Shown piece after piece: positions 17,168 through 27,298 of a stretch of DNA of 64,000 nucleotides. The notes beneath the pieces were generated by a model. That model searched no databases. It saw only the letters and a list, made by a program, of their open reading frames with translations, and was not told the origin of the DNA. Each line of letters opens with the position of its first letter. The stretch's first letter is position 1. The stretch comes from Thermomonas beijingensis (lineage in GTDB: Bacteria > Pseudomonadota > Gammaproteobacteria > Xanthomonadales > Xanthomonadaceae), in assembly GCF_020034655.1 (NCBI RefSeq), contig NZ_JAIQDJ010000001.1:992001-1056000 (forward strand), read 5' to 3'. Both the position numbers and the translations under genes were made by a program.

Positions 17168-19894
17168 ATGCACAGCGATCCTGACAGTACTGAGCTTTTG
17201 ACCCCTGACACTGTTGCCGGCACAGTGGCAGCGGGGGAGCCGTTGCCGGTGGGCGCAAGGTTGGGGCATTACCGCATCGAAGCATTGTTGGGGCGCGGCG
17301 GGATGGGCGATGTGTATCGGGCGCAGCAATTGGAGCCGGTCAGCCGCATCGTCGCGCTCAAATTATTGCGTGCACAACGGCTGGATACCGCCCACATCGC
17401 GTATTTCGAGGTCGAACGGCAGTTGCTGGCGCAGATGCGGCACCCGGCCATTGCGCAGATTTTTGATGCCGGCACCACGCCTGATGGCCATCCGTATTTT
17501 GCGATGGAGTTCATCGAAGGCAGCCCTATTACCCAGTATTGCGACACGCATGCGCTATCGCTGCAAGCGCGTATCGCGTTATTCATTCGCGTGTGCGAAG
17601 GCGTGCAGCACGCGCACCAGAAAGGTGTGATCCATCGTGATCTGAAACCCGGCAATTTGCTGGTGGATGAGGTGGACGGCCGGCGATTGCCGAAAGTCAT
17701 CGATTTTGGCATCGCCACCGCCACCAATTTGGGCCAAGGCCGCGATGTGGCTGGCACCCCCGATTACATGAGCCCCGAGCAAGCTTCGGGCGATCAGGCT
17801 TTGGTCGATACCCGCAGCGATGTGTACGCGCTAGGCGTGGTGCTGTGTGAGCTGTTGACCGGGCAGCGCCCGCGCGCGCATGGCGAAACCGTTACCGGCA
17901 ATGCCCGCACCCTGCGGCTGCCGTCCGAACAGTTGTCCACGCTGTCACCAGCGGATGCCGATGCATTATTGGCCCACCGGCAACAATCGCTGCCGCATCT
18001 GCAAAAAGTGCTGCGCAACGAGCTGGATTTTGTGGTGGCCAGGGCGATGCGGTTTGATCGCAGTGAACGCTACCCCTCGGCAGCGGCGCTGGCCGAAGAC
18101 CTGCAGCGTTTTTTGCGCAATTATCCGTTGCAGGCGGTGCCGCCTTCGCGCGGCTATGCGTGGCGCAAATTTGCCCAGCGCCATCGCACTGGCATGGCGG
18201 CGGCCGCGTTGATCACTGCGGCGTTGGTGATTGGCTTTGCAGTGTCGGTATATGGCCTGCTGCAAGCGCGGGCGCAACGGGCCATTGCCGAGCAACGCAA
18301 TGCACAGTTGGAGAAAGTGGCCGCGTTCCAGCAGTCGATGCTGGAAGGGATTGATATCGAAGCCATGGGTTCAGGCATGGCCAAGGGGCTGCGCGAGCAA
18401 ATCGCGCAACACACCCCGGATGTGGCGGCGAGCTTCAATGCCAATCTTGCCAATGCCAGCACCGCGGATGTGGCGCGCAGCTTGATCGATCAGGACATCT
18501 TGGCCAATGCCGAGCGTGCGATTACCCGCGAATTTGCCGATGACCCGGCATTGGCGGCGGATTTGCGCGAATCGGTGGCCAAGGTGCGCTTGGCTTTGGG
18601 CTTGCCGAAGCAGGCGGCAGCTGGCTTCGCCCAAGTCGCCAAGTTTCGTGATGGCAGTTTCGGTGCATCTTCACCCAAAGCGTTGTCGGCGCGGCAGCAA
18701 CAAGCCTCGGCATTGTTGGAGGCCGCCGCCCCCAAAGATGCCATGGTCGTGCTGGACGCGGCCCTGCATGCGGCGTCAGGGTTGCCGGCCAATGATCCCG
18801 TGTTGCTCAGGTTGCGGATGAATCAGGCCGAAGCGATTGCCACCCTGGGCGACCGCCCACGCGCACGCAAACTTTTTGCAGCCCTGCGCGCACAAGCCAT
18901 CCGCCTGCGTGGCGAGCGTGACCCGGTGACGATGGACATCAGTAATGACTTGGCCATTTTGCTGGGCCGGATGGGCGAGGCTGAAGCCGGGCGCGCAATC
19001 ATGGAAGCATTGGTGCCGATGCGCATGCAGGTGTTGGGCAAGGATGCGCCCGACACCTTGGGTGCACTGCACAATCTGGCGGTGATGCGCATCATGACCG
19101 GCGACAAGCAAGCTGCGGTGCGCTTGCAACAGCAATTGGTGGATACCCAAACCCGGCGGCTGGGGGCTGAGCATCCGCAAACCTTGGCCGAATTGGGCAA
19201 TCTGGCCAACATGCTCAACGACAGTGGCAAGCCTGAACAGGCGTTGCCGATTGCCCAGCAAGTACTGGCGGCGCGTACCCGTGTATTGGGTGCCGATCAT
19301 CCGCAGACCTTGAAGGCGATGCTTAACCTGGCCTCGATTCTGGCGCGGGTGAAACGGTTTGACGAGGCGATGGCTTTGCAAAAACAGGTGGCCGATGCGC
19401 GCACCCGGCTATTGGGGCCAAACCACCCGGACACATTGTTCATCCAGCTCAATCGCGCACCGACGTACTTTCAGGCCGGCCAGCCCAAGGCTGCTTTGGC
19501 GCAACTGGATGCTTTCCTGCCGGTAGCGCGCAAAGTGCTGGGCGATAAACATCCGCAGGTGCAAATGGGGTATGACATTCGCGCGCAGGCGGCGGCGGAC
19601 TTGGGCGACAAAGCACTGGCCATTGCTTCATATCGGGAGCTGTTGGCGCTGCGTGAAGCAGCATTGGGCGCACAAGACATCAAGACCATTGATGCGGCTT
19701 GGAATCTGGAAGGATTCTTGCGCAAACGCGGCGATCTTGCTGCGTCTGATGAGTTGCGCACGCGCTATGTCACGCCATTGTTGCAGGCGCAGCCGTCAGC
19801 TTTGGATGACGATCAAAAACGCATGGCCAAGACTATTCGCGATACCGAGGCAAGTGAGGCGCAGGCATCGGTGCAAAAACCTATTGTTCGATAG
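17168..19894 (+). CDS. Ser/Thr protein kinase with membrane anchor and TPR repeats
   Basis: 908 aa from the ATG at 17168 (an in-frame ATG at 17150 adds six residues). Kinase domain ~20-300 with glycine loop LLGRGGMGDVY, VALKLL lysine, HRDLKPGNLL catalytic loop, DFGIA and a GTPDYMSPEQ activation segment, all intact. One membrane helix (~340-365) follows, then a C-terminal domain built of TPR-like repeats of the TxxLGxxHPQT type. It is divergent from the FHA-GGDEF gene, whose FHA domain is a plausible reader of its output. Targets are unknown. Confidence 0.9.
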   Translation: MHSDPDSTELLTPDTVAGTVAAGEPLPVGARLGHYRIEALLGRGGMGDVYRAQQLEPVSRIVALKLLRAQRLDTAHIAYFEVERQLLAQMRHPAIAQIFDAGTTPDGHPYFAMEFIEGSPITQYCDTHALSLQARIALFIRVCEGVQHAHQKGVIHRDLKPGNLLVDEVDGRRLPKVIDFGIATATNLGQGRDVAGTPDYMSPEQASGDQALVDTRSDVYALGVVLCELLTGQRPRAHGETVTGNARTLRLPSEQLSTLSPADADALLAHRQQSLPHLQKVLRNELDFVVARAMRFDRSERYPSAAALAEDLQRFLRNYPLQAVPPSRGYAWRKFAQRHRTGMAAAALITAALVIGFAVSVYGLLQARAQRAIAEQRNAQLEKVAAFQQSMLEGIDIEAMGSGMAKGLREQIAQHTPDVAASFNANLANASTADVARSLIDQDILANAERAITREFADDPALAADLRESVAKVRLALGLPKQAAAGFAQVAKFRDGSFGASSPKALSARQQQASALLEAAAPKDAMVVLDAALHAASGLPANDPVLLRLRMNQAEAIATLGDRPRARKLFAALRAQAIRLRGERDPVTMDISNDLAILLGRMGEAEAGRAIMEALVPMRMQVLGKDAPDTLGALHNLAVMRIMTGDKQAAVRLQQQLVDTQTRRLGAEHPQTLAELGNLANMLNDSGKPEQALPIAQQVLAARTRVLGADHPQTLKAMLNLASILARVKRFDEAMALQKQVADARTRLLGPNHPDTLFIQLNRAPTYFQAGQPKAALAQLDAFLPVARKVLGDKHPQVQMGYDIRAQAAADLGDKALAIASYRELLALREAALGAQDIKTIDAAWNLEGFLRKRGDLAASDELRTRYVTPLLQAQPSALDDDQKRMAKTIRDTEASEAQASVQKPIVR

Positions 19895-19915
19895 GCCTGC
19901 ATCCACTGCGGCAGG

Positions 19916-20860
19916 TTATTCGCCCGGCAGTTTGGCTTCACTGGGCGCGCGCGTTGCCGATTGGCGCGCCAACACGGCTTCGCGGTGGGCGATGTAGAAG
20001 GTGGACGCCAGAATGATCGCGGCACCAATCAACGTATTGGCACCCACGGCTTCATCGAACAACAACCAGCCAGCGAAGGTCACCAGGGGCAATTGCATGA
20101 AGCTGATCGGGGTCAGCGCGGAGACATCGCCCAGCTTCAGGGCACGGGTCCAGAGCAACTGCCCGGCGGTGCCCATCAAGCCGGTGGCGAGCAGCCACAG
20201 CCACGTGATGCCATGCGGTGTTTGCCATACGAATAACGCCGGCAGCAGCGACATCGGTACCCACATGGCGTAGGTCCAGAACACGATGGTATCGGCTTTA
20301 TCAATGGCCGAAAGTTGTTTGATTTGGATCGCCACCAGTGCGCTTAATACCGCTGCGGCCACCGCCACCATCGAGCCCATGCTGAATGCATGCGACCACG
20401 GTTGCACGATGATCAATACGCCCAGAAACCCCAGCGCCACCGCGCTCCAGCGGCGTGCCCGCACACGCTCGCCCAACATCAAGATGGCGGCGATGGTGAC
20501 GAAGATGGGTGAGGAGTAGGTGAGTGAAATCGCCAGTGCCAACGGCAGATGGGCAATTGCCCAGAAGCCGCACACCATGCTGACGATGCCAATCGCGGTA
20601 CGCACCAGATAGCGTGGCAATTGGTGGGTATGCACGTTGGCAGCAAATGTTTTGGCCGGGTTGGGCTGGCGCAGCGCCGGCACCGCGAGCAACGGCAGCA
20701 AGGCCGCAAACCCGAACAAGTTGCGGAAGAAGGCCACTTCCCACGTGGGGATGGTCTTTGACGCAAGGCGGATGAAAATCGCCATTGAGCCAAACCCCAA
20801 CGTGCTGCCCAGCATCAGCAGTGCGGCACGTGCGTGGGGGTTGCCGGCGGCTTTCACCAC
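19916..20860 (-). CDS. EamA/DMT-superfamily transporter
   Basis: 314 aa with about ten hydrophobic helices arranged as two EamA repeats, each ending in the usual SLTYSSPIFV / LPLVTFAGWLLFDE type motif. These proteins export metabolites or act as drug/metabolite transporters; no substrate can be given. The start codon region overlaps the end of murB by 7 bp (20854-20860), so it is probably cotranscribed behind pyrD-murB. Confidence 0.85.
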   Translation of the reverse strand: MVKAAGNPHARAALLMLGSTLGFGSMAIFIRLASKTIPTWEVAFFRNLFGFAALLPLLAVPALRQPNPAKTFAANVHTHQLPRYLVRTAIGIVSMVCGFWAIAHLPLALAISLTYSSPIFVTIAAILMLGERVRARRWSAVALGFLGVLIIVQPWSHAFSMGSMVAVAAAVLSALVAIQIKQLSAIDKADTIVFWTYAMWVPMSLLPALFVWQTPHGITWLWLLATGLMGTAGQLLWTRALKLGDVSALTPISFMQLPLVTFAGWLLFDEAVGANTLIGAAIILASTFYIAHREAVLARQSATRAPSEAKLPGE

Positions 20861-21909
20861 GCAGCCCCCACGATGCGCGGTTCGGGTTCAATCATCACGC
20901 CAAAACGTGCATGCACTGCGTCGGCGATACGGCGGGCCAGTGCAAGCAGTTGCAACCCGGTGGCATGGCCGTGGTTGACCAAGATCAGGGCGTGTTCGCT
21001 GGAGACCCCGGCGTCACCATCGCGATGGCCTTTGAAGCCGCACTGGTCAATCAGCCATGCAGCGGACAATTTGCGGGTGTGCTCGCTGCTGCCATGAAAG
21101 CACGGCATGCCCGGATGCTCTGCCAGCAAGCTTTCAGCCTGCGCACGGGCAATGATCGGGTTTTTGAAGAAACTGCCGGCATTGCCCAGCAGCGCCGGAT
21201 CCGGCAGTTTGCGGCGACGAATGCGCATGACCGCTTCGGCCACTTGCGACGCACGCGGGGTGTTGTGCACGCCCATCGCGGTGAGTTCTTCGCCGATGCC
21301 GGCATAACCGAGGTGGGCAACAAAATTGCGCGGTAGCGTGAATTCGACGGCGGTCACCAGGTAGCGGTCCGGCTGTTGCTTGAACAGCGAGTCGCGATAG
21401 GCAAACGCGCAGTCGGTGGCGGCAAGCCGCAGCCAGGCATTGTGCTGGCGATCAAATGCCTCCACCACGTGGATGCATTCGCGCACTTCCACGCCATACG
21501 CGCCAATGTTTTGAATCGGCGCGGCGCCCACGGTGCCGGGAATCAGCGCCAGATTCTCCAAGCCCGACAAGCCATGACCCAAGGTCCACAACACGAAGTC
21601 ATGCCACACCACCCCGGCATCGGCGCGTACATGGGTGGTGTTGCCGTCATCGTCCAGCAGGCGAATCCCGTGCGTGGCCAGCGCCAACACCGCCGCCGGC
21701 GGGTCACCGGCAAACAGCAGGTTGCTGCCCCCCCCCAGCAGCAACAGGTTGGGGTCGCGCAGCATCGCGTAGCCAAACAATTCCGGTAGCGCGCTGGTAT
21801 CGGTGACTTCGACCAACAGTTCTGCAGTAGCGCGCACGCCAAACGTGTTGCGCGCATCCAGTCTTGCGTGTTCGGTGATGCGCGCCCCGTTGCCCAGCGA
21901 TAGGCTCAT
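20854..21909 (-). CDS. murB: UDP-N-acetylenolpyruvoylglucosamine reductase
   Basis: 351 aa. Reduces UDP-GlcNAc-enolpyruvate to UDP-MurNAc in peptidoglycan synthesis, with FAD and NADPH. FAD-binding motif [10 protein letters not shown], the [17 protein letters not shown] segment and the catalytic Ser region [10 protein letters not shown] are visible. Type I length, close to E. coli MurB. The start is the ATG at 21909, overlapping the pyrD stop as ATGA; the frame continues upstream only into pyrD. Confidence 0.95.
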   Translation of the reverse strand: MSLSLGNGARITEHARLDARNTFGVRATAELLVEVTDTSALPELFGYAMLRDPNLLLLGGGSNLLFAGDPPAAVLALATHGIRLLDDDGNTTHVRADAGVVWHDFVLWTLGHGLSGLENLALIPGTVGAAPIQNIGAYGVEVRECIHVVEAFDRQHNAWLRLAATDCAFAYRDSLFKQQPDRYLVTAVEFTLPRNFVAHLGYAGIGEELTAMGVHNTPRASQVAEAVMRIRRRKLPDPALLGNAGSFFKNPIIARAQAESLLAEHPGMPCFHGSSEHTRKLSAAWLIDQCGFKGHRDGDAGVSSEHALILVNHGHATGLQLLALARRIADAVHARFGVMIEPEPRIVGAAW

Positions 21910-22961
21910 TCGGGCGGAAGATGGCCGCGGCTGGGGGCTTCCTTGCGCCGACGCAGGGCTTCCACGCATTCGCCGATCAGCGCCGGGCCGCGATACACCA
22001 GACCCGTATAGGTTTGCACCAACAGTGCACCGGCAGCCTGCTTGGTAGCGGCGTCAGCGCCATGCAAAATGCCACCCACGCCGATCAGTGGAATGGCATC
22101 CGGCAAGCGCGTGCGCAGCATGCGCAGCACGGTGGTGGCTTGGCTCATCAAGGGGGCACCGGACAGGCCACCACTCTGGTTAGCGAAAGGTGCCCCCACC
22201 ACGCCTTCGCGCGACACCGTGGTGTTGGTGGCGATCACGCCATCCACTTGCAAGTCGCCCAGCACGCGTGCGGCTGCATCGATGTCGCTTTCGGAAAGAT
22301 CCGGTGCGATCTTCACCAATAGCGGAACCCGCTTGCCATGTTTGGCGGCCAGCTTTTCCTGTTCGTCACGCAACACGCTGACCAGTTTGCGCAGGGTTTG
22401 TTCTTCCTGCAGCTCGCGCAGACCCGCCGTATTGGGTGATGAAATATTCACCGCCACATAGTCTGCCAATGCATACACCTTGCGCAGGCACAACACATAA
22501 TCAGCAGCAGCATCGGCGTTAGGTGTGTCCTTGTTTTTGCCGATATTGATACCCAGCAAACCGGTTTTGCGTTTGGCGCGCTCGACATTGCGCACCAGTA
22601 CATCCACGCCGTCATTGTTGAAGCCCATGCGGTTGATCACCGCTTCGTGCTGGGGCAGGCGGAACATGCGCGGTTTGGGGTTGCCTGCTTGCGGCAGTGG
22701 CGTGACCGTACCTACTTCCACAAAGCCAAACCCCAAGGCCAACAAGGCATCAATATGCGCGCCGTTCTTGTCCATCCCGGCGGCAAGACCCACCGGGTTG
22801 GGAAAGGTCAGGCCCAATACCTTGACCGGCATCGGCCGTGGCGGTTTGGCCAATAACGAGCGCATGCCGCAGCGGTAGGCAGCTTCCAGGGACAACAGGC
22901 CCATGCCGTGCGCGCGCTCGGCATCAACCCCAAACAGGAATGGGCGGGCGAGTGAGTACAA
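21906..22961 (-). CDS. pyrD: dihydroorotate dehydrogenase (quinone), class 2
   Basis: 351 aa. Oxidises dihydroorotate to orotate in pyrimidine synthesis and passes electrons to quinone. The amphipathic N-terminus typical of class 2 is present ([18 protein letters not shown]), as are [20 protein letters not shown] with the catalytic Ser, and the FMN phosphate-binding GVGGI. It is first of the pyrD-murB-EamA string, each overlapping the next by a few bases. Confidence 0.95.
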   Translation of the reverse strand: MYSLARPFLFGVDAERAHGMGLLSLEAAYRCGMRSLLAKPPRPMPVKVLGLTFPNPVGLAAGMDKNGAHIDALLALGFGFVEVGTVTPLPQAGNPKPRMFRLPQHEAVINRMGFNNDGVDVLVRNVERAKRKTGLLGINIGKNKDTPNADAAADYVLCLRKVYALADYVAVNISSPNTAGLRELQEEQTLRKLVSVLRDEQEKLAAKHGKRVPLLVKIAPDLSESDIDAAARVLGDLQVDGVIATNTTVSREGVVGAPFANQSGGLSGAPLMSQATTVLRMLRTRLPDAIPLIGVGGILHGADAATKQAAGALLVQTYTGLVYRGPALIGECVEALRRRKEAPSRGHLPPE

Positions 22962-22964
22962 GTG

Positions 22965-23258
22965 TCAGTGTCCTGCACCTGCAAATGCCAATATCGCGGC
23001 AAGCCCACCAAAGAACAGGATGACTGCGATGATCGCAAGCACCGAGAACACGATCACCAGATACCCCATCACCAAGCCGGCAACGGCCAAGCCGTCGCCT
23101 TCCTGGGTGGCAGGGGAGCGCCGGATTTCGCTGCGCGCCATGTGCCCGCAGATGATCGCGATGATGCTGCCAAGGAACGGCAGCAAGGTCCAGCCCAGGA
23201 TACCGCAGACAAGACTGACCACGGCGAGAGAATTGGTCTGGCGGGCAGGTACGTTCAT
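22965..23258 (-). CDS. small DUF4190 membrane protein
   Basis: 97 aa from the ATG at 23258. Two membrane helices (~12-40 and ~60-90) flank a short basic loop (GHMARSEIRRSP), the DUF4190 pattern. Family function is unknown. It lies 3 bp upstream of pyrD in the same direction, so it may lead the pyrD-murB transcript. A longer frame is open upstream to 23426 but lacks coding character. Confidence 0.75.
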   Translation of the reverse strand: MNVPARQTNSLAVVSLVCGILGWTLLPFLGSIIAIICGHMARSEIRRSPATQEGDGLAVAGLVMGYLVIVFSVLAIIAVILFFGGLAAILAFAGAGH

Positions 23259-23338
23259 GGCTGTCCTTTGCAGAGTGTTACTTTGCGGCTGATCGATACG
23301 TATCGCTAGTGTGCGAACACGCACGGTGCAGATCAAGA

Positions 23339-24871
23339 TTACAAGTCGAATTTGATGCCCTGCGCCAGCGGCAGCGCGTCGGAATAATTGATTGTATTGG
23401 TCTGCCGACGCATATAGGCGCGCCAAGCGTCGGAACCCGATTCACGGCCGCCGCCGGTTTCTTTTTCGCCCCCAAATGCGCCACCGATTTCCGCGCCACT
23501 GGTGCCGATGTTGACGTTGGCAATGCCGCAATCGCTACCGGCCGCACTGAGGAAAGCTTCGGCGTGCTTGAGGTTGGTGGTGAAGATGGAGGACGACAGG
23601 CCTTGCGGCACGGCGTTCTGCATCTCGATCGCCTCGTCCAGGTCCTTGTACTGCATGACGTACAGGATCGGCGCAAAAGTTTCGTGCTGGACGATTTCAG
23701 CTTCGTTGGTCAGGCCCGTCACGATCGCCGGCAACACGAAATTGCCAGGGCGGTCGATGGCGGTGCCGCCGGTTTCCACCTTGCCACCGGCGGCCTTGGC
23801 TTTGGCGATGGCATCCAGATACGCGTTCACGCCATCACGGCTATTCAGTGGGCCCATCAGGTTGGCCGGGTCGGTGGGGTCGCCGATTTTGCCTTCTACT
23901 TGCTTGTAAGCGGTGATCAGCTTGGCCAGCACTTCGTCGTACATCGACGCATGCACGATCAGGCGGCGGGTGGTGGTGCAACGCTGGCCGGCGGTACCCA
24001 CCGCGCCGAACACGATGGCGGGGATGGCCAGTTTCAGGTCGGCGGTTTCATCGACGATGATCGCATTGTTGCCGCCCAACTCCAGCAGGCTGCGGCCCAT
24101 GCGGCGCGCCACGTTTTCGCCCACCATGCGGCCCACCTTGGTGCTGCCGGTGAAGCTGATCAGCGGGATGCGCCTGTCATCCACGAACTGCTGCGCCAGC
24201 TCGCTGCCGGCATCGTTGAACAGGAAGAAGATGTCCGGGAAGCCGCCGGCACGCAGCGCCTCGTTGCAGATCTTCATCGACGCGATCGCCGACAGCGGGG
24301 TCTTGGGCGAGGGCTTCCACACCGTGATGTCGCCGCAGATCGCGGCAATGAAACTGTTCCAGGCCCACACTGCGACCGGGAAGTTGAAGGCCGAGATCAC
24401 GCCGACAATACCCAGCGGGTGCCATTGTTCATACATGCGATGGCCAGGGCGTTCGCTGTGCATGGTCAGGCCGTACAGCTGGCGCGACAGACCCACGGCG
24501 AACTCGCCGATGTCGATCATTTCCTGCACTTCGCCGTCGCCTTCCGGCTTGGACTTGCCCATCTCCAGGGCCACCAGCGACCCCAGCGCGTCCTTGTGCG
24601 TGCGCAGCGCATCGGCGCACAGGCGGATCGCCTCACCACGACGCGGCGCGGGCGTGGTGCGCCAGATTTTGAATGCCGCCTGCGCACGCGCAATGATCAA
24701 TTCGTAATCGGCCTGCGAGGATGCATGCACATGGCCCAGCACTTCGCCGGTGGTTGGGTTGACCGGCTCCAGCACGCCGGCATCGCAGGTCTTGGACCAT
24801 TCGCCATTGCCAAGATAAGTGCCGGATTCAGTGGCGGAAAGCCCAAGGGCGGTGAGGACGGGGTGGGACAT
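23339..24871 (-). CDS. ALDH7-type aldehyde dehydrogenase (AmaB-like)
   Basis: 510 aa. NAD-dependent dehydrogenase fold with [22 protein letters not shown] around the catalytic Glu and the nucleophile Cys in [12 protein letters not shown]. The sequence style is that of family 7 (antiquitin; bacterial AmaB), which oxidises 2-aminoadipate semialdehyde/piperideine-6-carboxylate in lysine breakdown. The substrate is inferred from the family. It is monocistronic; tRNA-Arg lies just upstream on the same strand. Confidence 0.88.
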   Translation of the reverse strand: MSHPVLTALGLSATESGTYLGNGEWSKTCDAGVLEPVNPTTGEVLGHVHASSQADYELIIARAQAAFKIWRTTPAPRRGEAIRLCADALRTHKDALGSLVALEMGKSKPEGDGEVQEMIDIGEFAVGLSRQLYGLTMHSERPGHRMYEQWHPLGIVGVISAFNFPVAVWAWNSFIAAICGDITVWKPSPKTPLSAIASMKICNEALRAGGFPDIFFLFNDAGSELAQQFVDDRRIPLISFTGSTKVGRMVGENVARRMGRSLLELGGNNAIIVDETADLKLAIPAIVFGAVGTAGQRCTTTRRLIVHASMYDEVLAKLITAYKQVEGKIGDPTDPANLMGPLNSRDGVNAYLDAIAKAKAAGGKVETGGTAIDRPGNFVLPAIVTGLTNEAEIVQHETFAPILYVMQYKDLDEAIEMQNAVPQGLSSSIFTTNLKHAEAFLSAAGSDCGIANVNIGTSGAEIGGAFGGEKETGGGRESGSDAWRAYMRRQTNTINYSDALPLAQGIKFDL

Positions 24872-24902
24872 GGCGAGCCTCCAGCGGTGCGAATGATGGT
24901 GA

Positions 24903-24979
24903 TGGTGACCCCGGCCCGATTCGAACGGGCGACCTTCCCCTTAGGAGGGGGACGCTCTATCCAGCTGAGCTACGGGGCC
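24903..24979 (-). tRNA. tRNA-Arg (anticodon CCT)
   Basis: On the minus strand the full cloverleaf folds: 7-bp acceptor (GGCCCCG with CGGGGTC, one G-T pair), D arm GCTC/GAGC, anticodon stem TCCCC/GGGGA with loop CTCCTAA, T arm GCCCG/CGGGC with TTCGAAT. The CCA is encoded. The anticodon CCT reads AGG. It is intact, with no integrase or att repeat nearby. Confidence 0.97.
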
Positions 24980-25076
24980 AAGACTGATTATTATCGCAGC
25001 ACGCGGCAGGTTCGGACAATCCGCCGGAAGAAGTTTCGAAATGACCAGTCACTGTTTGCAAATCAACCTGATAACT

Positions 25077-26369
25077 TCACCAGTTTTGCAGCCTGCCCTG
25101 CAGTGCGGCGGCGTCATTCGCTAAGCGCTCTGCACCACTTGGCCGCGCCAACATCGCCGCCAGCGCAGGCGGTGCAGCAATCGTGTGCTGCACCAACGGT
25201 TCCACCACTTCCGGAAACTTGGCCGGGTGAGCGGTGGCCACGATAGCCCAGTCACCGGGTTCGCCACGTGCGCGCAAGCGGTCCAGTACGTCGGCGGCAC
25301 AGGCGGTGTGCGGGCAGACCACGTGTCCGCGTTCATCACGGGTGCGAACGATGGCGGCGCGGATCTGTGCATCGCTGACCGCTTCGGCGCGCAGGGTATG
25401 GCGCAGGGTTTCGGTATCCGGATACAGGTATTGCAGCCGCTCGAAATTGCTGGGCGCGCCCACGTCCATCGCATTGGCCAAGGTGGCAACGCTGGGTTTG
25501 GGGTGGTAGTCGCCGCCGGCAAAAAAGTCCGGTAGCACGGTATTGGCATTGCTGGCCAGCACCAGCTGGCCAATCGGCAGGCCCATGCGCTTGGCCAGCA
25601 GGCACGCCAGCGCGTTGCCCAGATTGCCGGTGGGGATCACGAAGTTCAGCACATTGCCGGTGGCGCGCTGATGGCTGAGTGCGGCATGTGCGTAGTACGC
25701 GGCCTGCGGCAACAACCGCCCGAGACTGATACTGTTGGCCGAACCCAGTGGCAGCTGCGCACGAAAGGCGGCATCGGTCAGCAGGGTTTTGGCCAGTGCC
25801 TGGCAATCATCAAAACTGCCATCGACCTTGAAGGCGCGCACGTTGTCGCCAAAGCAGCCCAGTTGATGTGCTTGGCGTGGTGATACGCGGCCATCGGGGT
25901 ACAAGATGGCGACGCGAAACCCCGGGCGATTGTGGAAAGCGGCCGCCACCGCCGCGCCGGTATCGCCCGAAGTGGCAACGACTATGGTCAATGGCTTGTC
26001 GCCTTGTGGCAGCGCTGACAAACACCCGGCAAGAAAGCCGGCGGCGTAATCCTTGAACGCGGCGGTGGGGCCGTGGAACAGCTCCAGCAGATAATCGTTG
26101 GGCGCGCCGAAGCGCACCAGGGGTGGGTCGATGGCCAGCGCAGTGCTGCAGATGGCTGGCAGCGCGGGCGCGATCACTTCATCGGCAAAAAATGGTTGCA
26201 GCAGGCGCAAGGCCACGTCAGGCAAGCTGTGGGCGCCGGCAAAGTCTTCGCCAGACAATGCCGGCCAGCTGGCTGGCATATACAGCCCGCCATCAGGGGC
26301 CAATCCTGCAGCGATGGCCTGTGACAGTGTGACAACGGGCGCTTGCCCACGGGTGCTGAGGGTGTTCAT
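25077..26369 (-). CDS. thrC: threonine synthase
   Basis: 430 aa, PLP-dependent last step of threonine synthesis (O-phosphohomoserine to threonine). The PLP lysine lies in [10 protein letters not shown] and the cofactor phosphate loop in [13 protein letters not shown]. Last gene of thrA-thrB-thrC; its start overlaps the thrB stop by 4 bp (26366-26369). Confidence 0.96.
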   Translation of the reverse strand: MNTLSTRGQAPVVTLSQAIAAGLAPDGGLYMPASWPALSGEDFAGAHSLPDVALRLLQPFFADEVIAPALPAICSTALAIDPPLVRFGAPNDYLLELFHGPTAAFKDYAAGFLAGCLSALPQGDKPLTIVVATSGDTGAAVAAAFHNRPGFRVAILYPDGRVSPRQAHQLGCFGDNVRAFKVDGSFDDCQALAKTLLTDAAFRAQLPLGSANSISLGRLLPQAAYYAHAALSHQRATGNVLNFVIPTGNLGNALACLLAKRMGLPIGQLVLASNANTVLPDFFAGGDYHPKPSVATLANAMDVGAPSNFERLQYLYPDTETLRHTLRAEAVSDAQIRAAIVRTRDERGHVVCPHTACAADVLDRLRARGEPGDWAIVATAHPAKFPEVVEPLVQHTIAAPPALAAMLARPSGAERLANDAAALQGRLQNW

Positions 26370-27298
26370 GGCAAAACCTTGGCGGCGGGGCAGGCAATGG
26401 GGGTCAGGACGATGTCACTGGCGAAACCGGCGTTGGCAAAGGCCGCCGACATGGCAGTGGCGGCACGCTCGGCGGTCGCTTTTGTTTCGCACCATGCAAA
26501 TACGCTGGGGCCAGCACCGGAAATACTGCTGCCCATGGCCCCGGCCTCCAGTGCGGCGTGTTTGACTGCTGCAAAGCCCCCGATCAAGGGCGCACGGCGC
26601 GGTTCTACCAGCACATCGGAAAGTCCTGCGCGCACCAGCCCTGCATCGCCACGCTCACATCCCAGCAGTACCTGCGCAAGGTTGGCGCTTTGCATCACGA
26701 ATTGATGCAGCGCATACGCGCCTTGCAGTGCTTCACGTGCACGCCGGGTTTCCAGCACGGCATGCGGATGCACCACCGCGGCGTGCCAAGTGGCGGGCAC
26801 ACTGATTCTGGTCAAGCGATCAGCGGTGGCCAGCACCAAGCCACCCAACAGCATCGGGCCGACGTTATCGCCATGTTTGCCGCCGCTGGCTACGGCTTCG
26901 CCAGCCAATGCAAACGGGTACAGCGCTTCAGCTGCAAGCGGTGCATCCAGCAAGGCATTGGCGGCCACCAGTGCAGCCACGCACGAGGCCGCCGAGCCCC
27001 CCAAGCCGGAACCCAGTGGAATGCCTTTTTCAATTTCCAACGCAAACCCGAACGGCAAATCGAGCGCTTCACGCAGCGCCAGCAATGCGCCGCCTGCGGT
27101 ATTGCGATGGGCTTCAAGCGGCAGGTCGGTGACGGTGCCGGTAATGGCGGTGATGCGTACCGTGGGGGCATCAATTTTGCGCACCGTTGCACTATCGCCC
27201 AGCCCGGCAATGGCATGGCCAAGGATGTCGAAGCCCACGCCCACATTGCCCACCGAACCGGGTGAAAATGCACGGGCTTGTTCGGGTGCGGCGCTCAT
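26366..27298 (-). CDS. thrB: homoserine kinase
   Basis: 310 aa, GHMP-kinase family. The ATP loop is [15 protein letters not shown] and an N-terminal [16 protein letters not shown] motif is present. Start at the ATG at 27298, overlapping the thrA stop by 4 bp. Phosphorylates homoserine for ThrC. Both neighbours are coupled by ATGA-type overlaps, so the three genes form one translational unit. Confidence 0.96.
   Translation of the reverse strand: MSAAPEQARAFSPGSVGNVGVGFDILGHAIAGLGDSATVRKIDAPTVRITAITGTVTDLPLEAHRNTAGGALLALREALDLPFGFALEIEKGIPLGSGLGGSAASCVAALVAANALLDAPLAAEALYPFALAGEAVASGGKHGDNVGPMLLGGLVLATADRLTRISVPATWHAAVVHPHAVLETRRAREALQGAYALHQFVMQSANLAQVLLGCERGDAGLVRAGLSDVLVEPRRAPLIGGFAAVKHAALEAGAMGSSISGAGPSVFAWCETKATAERAATAMSAAFANAGFASDIVLTPIACPAAKVLP

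Noticed and set aside
24903..24979. tRNA-Arg as a second island attachment site
   Set aside because: The tRNA is intact and no integrase or 3'-end repeat is found nearby.
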